Assembly (NCBI GenBank): GCA_946479985.1
Contig: CAMLIF010000037.1
Location: forward strand, 1-29,337
Source of the DNA: an uncultured Flavobacteriales bacterium
GTDB taxonomy: Bacteria; Bacteroidota; Bacteroidia; Flavobacteriales; Crocinitomicaceae
Direction: 5' to 3'
DNA: 29,337 bases
The position numbers were made by a program, and so were the translations under genes. The notes beneath the pieces were generated by a model. That model saw only the letters and a list, made by a program, of their open reading frames with translations, ran no database searches and was not told the origin of the DNA. Shown in pieces: positions 24,153 through 29,337 of the stretch (position 1 is its first letter; each line of letters begins with the position of its first letter).

Positions 24153-24893
24153 ATGAAATACTTCCTCTTATCTATCACAACTTTTCTCGCTTTCACGGGT
24201 TCTTCCCAATCTTCGGATTCCTTAACGAAACCTCGTCGCTGGCAGATTGGAGTTAATTATTCCGCAGATTACAATTATCGGGCGCTGCGAAATAATTCCG
24301 GCGATGAGTCCACGGACAGTGAAAATCAATTAATAGAATCGATTATCAGTGATCAGGATAAACTGGACAAACCGAAGTTCGGTTATACAACCGGAATAAA
24401 CAGCAGTTTTATGTTTAGCAGACATATTGGTATTGAGCTAGGTCTCCAATATTCAAACAAAGGATATCGGATGCCGAACATTCCGGTTACTACAGTTGAA
24501 AATCCGGAGAACGCCGGCACAGCTGATTTCATTTACAATTATCATTTTATTGATATCCCTCTAAGGGCAAATTTTACTTTCGGAAAGAAAAAGCTTCAGT
24601 TCATTGGCTCAGCAGGATTCGTTACAAACCTTTTTATCAAAGAAATCGACAAGAGTGTTATTCATTTTTCCGATCGTGATGAAGAAAGTCAAACCGAAAG
24701 TGATTACGAATATAAACCGGCAACCTTGTCTGCTGCTTTAAGTGCTGGAATCAGTTACAGGTTTACCGATCGCATGACAATTAGACTGGAACCTACTGTT
24801 CGCTATGGTTTAACGGATATTGTTGAGACGAATCCTATTTCGATCCGATTATATAATGCCGGGATAAACCTGGGGTATTATTTTTCATTCTAG
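24153..24893 (+). CDS. outer-membrane beta-barrel protein
   Basis: A 246-residue protein with signal peptide MKYFLLSITTFLAFTGSSQ. The mature part alternates amphipathic strands (RWQIGVNYSADYNY, HIGIELGLQYSNKGYR, FIDIPLRANFTFG, KLQFIGSAGFVTNLF, MTIRLEPTVRYGL, YNAGINLGYYFSF) and ends in phenylalanine, as expected for BamA-assembled barrels of the PorT/OMP_b-brl_2 type. FIDIPLR is a recurrent motif in these proteins. Cargo or partner is unknown. A perfect palindrome follows the stop. Confidence 0.85.
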   Translation: MKYFLLSITTFLAFTGSSQSSDSLTKPRRWQIGVNYSADYNYRALRNNSGDESTDSENQLIESIISDQDKLDKPKFGYTTGINSSFMFSRHIGIELGLQYSNKGYRMPNIPVTTVENPENAGTADFIYNYHFIDIPLRANFTFGKKKLQFIGSAGFVTNLFIKEIDKSVIHFSDRDEESQTESDYEYKPATLSAALSAGISYRFTDRMTIRLEPTVRYGLTDIVETNPISIRLYNAGINLGYYFSF

Positions 24894-24905
24894 TTGGCAT
24901 CAACA

Positions 24906-24935
24906 GGTCGGGGCGAATAATTATTCGCCCCGACC
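24906..24935. repeat. 30-nt perfect palindrome
   Basis: GGTCGGGGCGAATAA (24906-24920) is followed directly by its exact reverse complement (24921-24935). No T run follows, so it is not a typical terminator. Elements with the core GGGGCGAATAATTATTCGCC recur as dispersed intergenic palindromes in some bacterial genomes (recalled, not checked). Confidence 0.8.
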
Positions 24936-25002
24936 AATAATCCCGGAAGAAATCCTTAACTTCAATAGCGAAAACAGAAAAGCCAAAACAATACTTCTAA
25001 TT

Positions 25003-25761
25003 ATGGGAACAATGAATACAAAGTCTTTTCTTTTCATCGCTTTCGTTATGTATGCTTTTACGGGGTTCACTCAAAATAACTGTACCCTGGAATCGTATTA
25101 TTCCAGTGAGGAAATTTTCAGGATTGATTCTGTTTACGAACATGTGAATATTGACGGACAAACCTACACAATCAAGGTGCTTTACGACAAAAAGAACGAA
25201 CATTTAGAAGATGTTGGAGAATTGGACGAGTATGCTTTTTCAAGTGATTCGCCGATCACACTGGTTTTCTATAAAAACGAAAAGATCATCTACGCGAAAA
25301 AATTCGGGTATGACCTTCCGCGTATATTTAAAGCCGGTAATGACTTAACCGCTGATGGAAAGCTCTATTTAGGTTGGTTCAGCTCTGGCGGAGGTTCGGG
25401 ATATTCTGTAGAGACTTATCTTGTCTCTTTGCAAGATGATCAAATAAACATGGAAAAAGTTCTAACAAGCAACGAATTATCTTACCAGATTTACAACAAA
25501 AACGATCACGAGATTTATTTCCTTCAAAGTATTTGGGAAATGAACCCTGAAGATTCCGATGAGTTTGAGGCACATTTTTCCGATCACAAATACGAGATTT
25601 TCGTCTATAGTTACGGTTCTGATGGTTTTGAAGTTGATTCGAAAGGTGTTACCAAAAATAAATATGCAAGTGAATGGGATGACCCCAGAGATCTGCTTCG
25701 CGAAATTTTCAGGAAAGAAACCTTCTTGCCGGATGAAATTGATATCAATAATTTTTATTGA
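25003..25761 (+). CDS. secreted protein of unknown function
   Basis: A 252-residue protein with a Sec signal peptide; the ATG at 25003 is taken, but the ATG at 25012 (MNTKSFLFIAFVMYAFTGFTQ) would serve equally. The mature part is acidic and beta-rich (TYTIKVLYDKKNE, ITLVFYKNEKIIYAKK, LYLGWFSSGGGSGYSVETYLV, YEIFVYSYGSDGFEVD) with a helical tail DPRDLLREIFRKE. I do not recognise a family. It is followed after 18 bp by the DUF4403 gene, so the two are probably co-transcribed. Confidence 0.7.
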   Translation: MGTMNTKSFLFIAFVMYAFTGFTQNNCTLESYYSSEEIFRIDSVYEHVNIDGQTYTIKVLYDKKNEHLEDVGELDEYAFSSDSPITLVFYKNEKIIYAKKFGYDLPRIFKAGNDLTADGKLYLGWFSSGGGSGYSVETYLVSLQDDQINMEKVLTSNELSYQIYNKNDHEIYFLQSIWEMNPEDSDEFEAHFSDHKYEIFVYSYGSDGFEVDSKGVTKNKYASEWDDPRDLLREIFRKETFLPDEIDINNFY

Positions 25762-25779
25762 GGAGAATATTAAAAACAC

Positions 25780-27237
25780 ATGAACGCATTAAGAAAAACA
25801 TTTCTTGCTATTCTTCTTTTAGTTATTGTAACAATTGGGACAATACTCCTGATTGCACGCCATAAAAAACTGAAAATCACCAAGAATAAATCGGAAACAG
25901 TTTACGAACCAAAAACAACTACGCTCAATTTTCCGCTCTTTATTTCAATGGGCGATATTGAGAAAGTTGCCAATGCAAAAATTAAGAAAGTACTGGTTGA
26001 TCAGCGAATTCCTATGAAAAATGCAAAGGATACGCTCATTTTAAAAGTAACAAGGACTGGAAACGTAAATATCGATTTGAGAGGTGGCCGCTTTCAGTCA
26101 TCCGTGCCTTTAAGAGTTGAAATACAATTCATTAAAAATGTAATCGGCAAAACAAAAGTCCATTTTTTTAAAGATGAACCATTAAACTTTCTTATTGAAG
26201 CTTCCATGGAATCGGCATTCAGGCTTAACGAGAACATGAAGTTTAAAACAAACACTACGCTTAAGGAAGTGAAATGGCTGGAGGAACCCAATGTTAAACT
26301 TCTTGGATTCGACATCAATTTAAAGAAGAAAATTGATGAGCTTATGCTGGAAAAAGCTCCTGAAATTACAGGAAAACTGGATAGTTTAATGTCTTCCAAA
26401 ATTGACATCAAAAAACCTTCCGTTAGAATTTGGAATAAGCTTCAGCGGTCAATAAAAGCTACCAAAAAGCAAAAAGATCTTTTCCTGCGGATTCAGCCGA
26501 AAACACTTGGGGTTCATTTTGATAAAAGTATGAGAGATTCGTTACGTATCGACCTGATCGTATCGGCTAAAGTTTATGTCAGATTTGCAGAAGATACGGC
26601 CAGTATCATGAAGATGCGTTTCCCGAAGAAGATTCAGCTGATTACCAAACAAGATACTTATGAATCGAGTAAAATATACTTACATTGTCTTTTCCCGTTA
26701 AGTAAGCTGAATGAGATTGCAAAGAGAGAACTTGAAGGCAAGGATTTTCACGTAAAAGGGCTTGATTTGACCATCAAAAAAATTCATGTTTCAAATGGCA
26801 CACGCGATATTTTTGTACGTGTAAAACATACCGGAACAGTCAGAGGAACAGTTATCATGCGGGGAATTCCGGAATTTTCAAAAGAAGATCAGACTATTTC
26901 AATTAAGCATGTTTCGTTTGAAAATCAGCTGGAAGACGAAGTTATGAACTCCATGACAGATATACTGCATGATCAGTTGAAAGCAATAGTCAGGGATTAT
27001 TCCAGTTTTGATGTCGGTGAGCTGATGGAATCTATTCCCGAATTTACACGAATAGCCATCCGGAAAAGTAAGCTGGCCAAAAGAGCTGACATTGAAGTAG
27101 ACAAACTGGGAATTGATGACCTGGATATTCATCTTACAAAAGACAACATTCAAATTCTCATTGGAGGAAGGGGTGATTTTGACATTTCATTGAAAAAGGA
27201 AAGCTTCAAGGCATTGAAGAAGAAGAAACAAAGTTGA
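25780..27237 (+). CDS. DUF4403 family protein
   Basis: A 485-residue protein with one N-terminal membrane helix (TFLAILLLVIVTIGTILLIA), so it should be anchored in the inner membrane facing the periplasm or be exported. The body has two similar beta-rich halves: LNFPLFISMGDIEKVANAKI near the start, KLLGFDINLKKKIDELMLEK mid-protein with the tryptophan segment RIWNKLQRSIKA, and IYLHCLFPLSKLNEIAKREL in the second half. The pattern matches DUF4403, widely present in Bacteroidota and thought to resemble lipid-binding tubular domains; function not established. Length is typical. It is the second gene of a likely operon after the secreted protein. Confidence 0.75.
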   Translation: MNALRKTFLAILLLVIVTIGTILLIARHKKLKITKNKSETVYEPKTTTLNFPLFISMGDIEKVANAKIKKVLVDQRIPMKNAKDTLILKVTRTGNVNIDLRGGRFQSSVPLRVEIQFIKNVIGKTKVHFFKDEPLNFLIEASMESAFRLNENMKFKTNTTLKEVKWLEEPNVKLLGFDINLKKKIDELMLEKAPEITGKLDSLMSSKIDIKKPSVRIWNKLQRSIKATKKQKDLFLRIQPKTLGVHFDKSMRDSLRIDLIVSAKVYVRFAEDTASIMKMRFPKKIQLITKQDTYESSKIYLHCLFPLSKLNEIAKRELEGKDFHVKGLDLTIKKIHVSNGTRDIFVRVKHTGTVRGTVIMRGIPEFSKEDQTISIKHVSFENQLEDEVMNSMTDILHDQLKAIVRDYSSFDVGELMESIPEFTRIAIRKSKLAKRADIEVDKLGIDDLDIHLTKDNIQILIGGRGDFDISLKKESFKALKKKKQS

Positions 27238-27287
27238 TTCCGAATTGCTGCGAAACACTTGAATCGGGTTCTTCCGGTTAGAATCCC

Positions 27288-27295
27288 TAAATTTG
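27288..27295 (+). promoter_or_regulatory. -7 element for the HPP gene
   Basis: TAAATTTG followed by C fits TAnnTTTG and would give a leader of about 10 nt to the ATG at 27313. That placement argues against the TTG start at 27259. Confidence 0.4.
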
Positions 27296-27312
27296 CGGGC
27301 AGTACTTTCACT

Positions 27313-27906
27313 ATGTATCAAAAATTAAGACGACAAGTTCGTATTACCCGTTACCACTTCAATAAGCAGCTGTCTTTCGATCTGAACGAACATTTTTGGG
27401 CATTTCTAGGATCCTTTATCGGAATCGGAAGTATTGCCTGGATTCAAAGCCACAGTTTCTCAGATATTGAAAACATTTTCCTGATCGGTTCATTCGGAGC
27501 CTCGAGTGTACTTATTTACGGCGCAATAAAAAGTCCGCTGGGACAACCCAGAAATTTGGTAGGCGGACATTTAATTTCTGCCATTGTCGGAGTCACTGTT
27601 TATAAACTCATTCCTGATCCTATCTGGATTTCAGCACCATTGGCTGTTGCATTGGCGGTAGTCTTCATGCAAATCACGAAAACCGTTCATCCACCCGGCG
27701 GCGCAACTGCTCTCATCGCTGTAATCGGAACTGCAAAAATTAAAACCCTGGGATATCTCTATGTTTTGTCTCCCGTTCTCTCGGGAGTTCTGATTTTACT
27801 GTTGTTTGCACTTGTGGTAAACAATATCAGCAAAAAACGACGCTATCCGATCAACGGACCATTAACGAAAACACGTTCTTTGCTTCGTCGTAAAAGAAAA
27901 AAATAA
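27313..27906 (+). CDS. HPP family membrane protein
   Basis: A 197-residue integral membrane protein. Four or five membrane segments are visible: FWAFLGSFIGIGSIAWI, IFLIGSFGASSVLIYGA, LVGGHLISAIVGVTVYKLI, ISAPLAVALAVVFMQI and VLSPVLSGVLILLLFALVV. The defining HPP motif is in KTVHPPGGATAL, and GQPRNLVGGH precedes it, both typical of the family. Related proteins include nitrite transporters in cyanobacteria and chloroplasts; the substrate here is unknown. The ATG at 27313 is used rather than the TTG at 27259 because of the promoter-like site between them. A lysine/arginine-rich tail follows the last helix. Confidence 0.9.
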   Translation: MYQKLRRQVRITRYHFNKQLSFDLNEHFWAFLGSFIGIGSIAWIQSHSFSDIENIFLIGSFGASSVLIYGAIKSPLGQPRNLVGGHLISAIVGVTVYKLIPDPIWISAPLAVALAVVFMQITKTVHPPGGATALIAVIGTAKIKTLGYLYVLSPVLSGVLILLLFALVVNNISKKRRYPINGPLTKTRSLLRRKRKK

Positions 27907-28026
27907 TTCCGCTTGTATCTGAGTGTTTTCGAACAATTCAATCTATTTACAGATCTTTTTCTCCTTTTATCAATGAACCTTTCTTTGAGGAGCTTGTAAT
28001 CTCTCATCGAACAAAACATTGATCCT

Positions 28027-28944
28027 ATGAAAACAACTTTAACTCTTTTGATCGGAATAACTCTATGGAGTTTTCAGTCAACAGCACAATACAACAGCTG
28101 TGCGGCTAAAAGCGTAATCACCGAGCCCAAAGCCGAATCTACATTTAACACTACTACCGGAACCACAGAAATCATTTACAGAGAAGTGGAAGTAGCACAG
28201 AAAGACAGCTACGGAAACGTTGAAGGAAACCAATACGATTTAGCTGTTGACGGTGCTTTTAACGGGCAAACCATTGTAGTAGTACAGCTTTATCCGTTCG
28301 ATTTTGAAGGACCGAGAAAAGCGCTGGCTGAAAAAGGATTTTCCGTTTATCGTTTTAACGGAGCCCCGGATCCGAAAGATCTGAAAGAAGCACTTGATAA
28401 AGCCAACCAATTGTGGGTAATTTCTTCTACTTCGCTTACACTAAACATAGAACATGCAAAAGTGATGAAAGATTTCTACGAAACAGGAAAAGGCGTTTAT
28501 ATCTGGGGCGATAATGATCCGTGTAACGCCGATGCCAATTTCGTAGCTAATTACCTCATCGGGGCAAACCTTACCGGAGATTATTACGGCGACAAAACAC
28601 TCGGATTGAAATCAGATTCAATCCAAACAGGTATTCGCAAAGACCACCTGATCTCAACCGGAATTCAAACTTTTTACGAAGGAATCACTATTTCACACGT
28701 TGTAGACCCGAACCAACTCACAACTCCTTTAATGTGGAGCACCGACGGAGGTGTTGTTGCGGCAATGGTCGACGATCAGCAGCACAGATTGATAATTGAC
28801 GGCGGATTTACGCGGCTTTATTACAAATGGGATTCGGCAGGAACCGGTCGTTACATAAAAAATGCAGCAGCGTGGCTGGCAAATTTCGAACGCTTCGGCG
28901 ATGAAGTTGTTTCAGACGAATTCAAAAAAGACACCGAAAAATAA
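28027..28944 (+). CDS. secreted protein, tandem paralog A
   Basis: A 305-residue protein with signal peptide MKTTLTLLIGITLWSFQSTAQ and a mature N-terminus YNSCAAKSVITEP. The body alternates strands and helices like a flavodoxin/glutamine-amidotransferase-like domain: TIVVVQLYPFDF, KGFSVYRFNG, NQLWVISSTS, KGVYIWGDNDP and HRLIIDGGF. No catalytic Cys-His-Glu triad is evident; the DNDPCNADAN segment is the most polar conserved-looking loop. I do not recognise the family. The following gene begins with a closely similar N-terminus, so this is a local duplication. A nested inverted repeat lies between them. Confidence 0.8.
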   Translation: MKTTLTLLIGITLWSFQSTAQYNSCAAKSVITEPKAESTFNTTTGTTEIIYREVEVAQKDSYGNVEGNQYDLAVDGAFNGQTIVVVQLYPFDFEGPRKALAEKGFSVYRFNGAPDPKDLKEALDKANQLWVISSTSLTLNIEHAKVMKDFYETGKGVYIWGDNDPCNADANFVANYLIGANLTGDYYGDKTLGLKSDSIQTGIRKDHLISTGIQTFYEGITISHVVDPNQLTTPLMWSTDGGVVAAMVDDQQHRLIIDGGFTRLYYKWDSAGTGRYIKNAAAWLANFERFGDEVVSDEFKKDTEK

Positions 28945-28978
28945 CATGATTCCGTTCTCCACTTCTGGAGAAATATAA

Positions 28979-29059
28979 GCCACGAATGCACGAATTTTGT
29001 GGCCACTAGTGGCCGAATTGCGGAACGTTTATCAAAGTTTTAATTCGTGCATTCGTGGT
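28979..29059. repeat. nested inverted repeat between tandem paralogs
   Basis: CCACGAATGCACGAATT (28980-28996) is the exact reverse complement of 29042-29058. Inside lies a separate 14-nt perfect palindrome GGCCACTAGTGGCC (29001-29014). No coding frame spans it. One arm has a degenerate relative at 15168-15185. The arms match a word seen often between genes in Bacteroidota (recalled), consistent with a dispersed repeat. Confidence 0.8.
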
Positions 29060-29132
29060 AATAAAAGCTAATCAGCCACTTAGATGGAAGAAAATAAAGG
29101 ATCCCAATCTATTAATCATTAATTTATTCATC

Positions 29133-29337
29133 ATGAAAAAAGCAATTATTCTAAGCTTGTGCGTTTACGCAACTTCCCTGAGTTGGGGACAATACAACGC
29201 CTGCGCAGCTAAAAGTGCCGTAACAGAAACAGTGACTGAGAAAAAGTACGACGAAGTTTCCGGTCAAACACGCGAAGTGCAGGTTGAACGCTCTGTGCAG
29301 CACAAAGACAACTTCGGAAATGCGGTCGGGAACCAGT
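29133..29337 (+). CDS. secreted protein, tandem paralog B (partial)
   Basis: The ATG at 29133 starts a signal peptide MKKAIILSLCVYATSLSWGQ and mature YNACAAKSAVTETV. It continues SGQTREVQVERSVQHKDNFG and AVGNQ, aligning with paralog A (YNSCAAKS; TTEIIYREVEVAQKDSYG; VEGNQ). The gene is cut by the window end after 68 codons. The signal peptides have diverged while the mature N-terminus is kept, indicating an older duplication under constraint. Confidence 0.85.
   Translation, partial: MKKAIILSLCVYATSLSWGQYNACAAKSAVTETVTEKKYDEVSGQTREVQVERSVQHKDNFGNAVGNQ

Noticed and set aside
28955..28972. Hairpin TTCTCC-ACTTCT-GGAGAA after paralog A
   Set aside because: Six base pairs with no T run; too weak to call a terminator.

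Overview
The window looks like chromosomal DNA of a Bacteroidota member, most likely Flavobacteriales close to the Crocinitomicaceae/Fluviicola type (the genus is inference). Evidence: A+T-rich DNA; promoters of the form TTG-N19-TAnnTTTG; almost no Shine-Dalgarno sequences; a T9SS cargo protein with SprB-type repeats; TonB-like proteins with the AYGAYxLR motif; and Bacteroidota-type families (DUF4301, DUF2795, DUF4403, SPT-like alpha-oxoamine synthase). It reads as a core-genome stretch with small accessory islands. I see no rRNA, CRISPR, prophage or insertion sequence.

Layout. 0.1-5.2 kb: DUF4301 sugar-nucleotidyltransferase-like protein divergent from a methyltransferase, a cytochrome c lipoprotein, PduO-type cobalamin adenosyltransferase, DUF2795 protein and YchF. 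5.2-6.8 kb: small accessory genes (lipoprotein, a membrane protein without a normal start codon, PepSY-like secreted protein). 6.9-8.6 kb: a sigma-54 response regulator tail-to-tail with an Hpt phosphotransfer protein. 8.7-12 kb: M28 metallopeptidase, an unknown small protein and a T9SS-exported SprB-repeat protein. 12.2-13.5 kb: a serine-palmitoyltransferase-like enzyme, probably for sphingolipid or sulfonolipid bases. 13.8-15.1 kb: HisKA_2 membrane histidine kinase. 15.2-18.9 kb: acyl-CoA dehydrogenase, AnmK and an amino-acid dehydrogenase carrying a REP-like insertion. 19.3-23.5 kb: a tight exbB-exbD-tonB-tonB-like-folC operon for energising outer-membrane transport, followed by tRNA-Val(TAC). 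23.7-29.3 kb: solitary GIY-YIG nuclease, beta-barrel and secreted proteins, DUF4403 protein, HPP membrane protein, and two tandem secreted paralogs, the second cut by the window end.

Most notable observations: (1) exbD has an in-frame TGA, yet the conserved C-terminal tail reads on in the same frame to a second stop; (2) a REP-like palindromic element sits in frame inside the amino-acid dehydrogenase, with a related copy abutting the histidine kinase stop codon; (3) a 30-nt perfect palindrome and a nested inverted-repeat structure (related to a copy at 15.17 kb) look like dispersed non-coding repeats; (4) a two-TM membrane protein has an open frame upstream with no canonical start; (5) two unlike TonB-type transducers stand side by side. 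I found no convincing new defence or other multi-gene system; the candidates are individual oddities.
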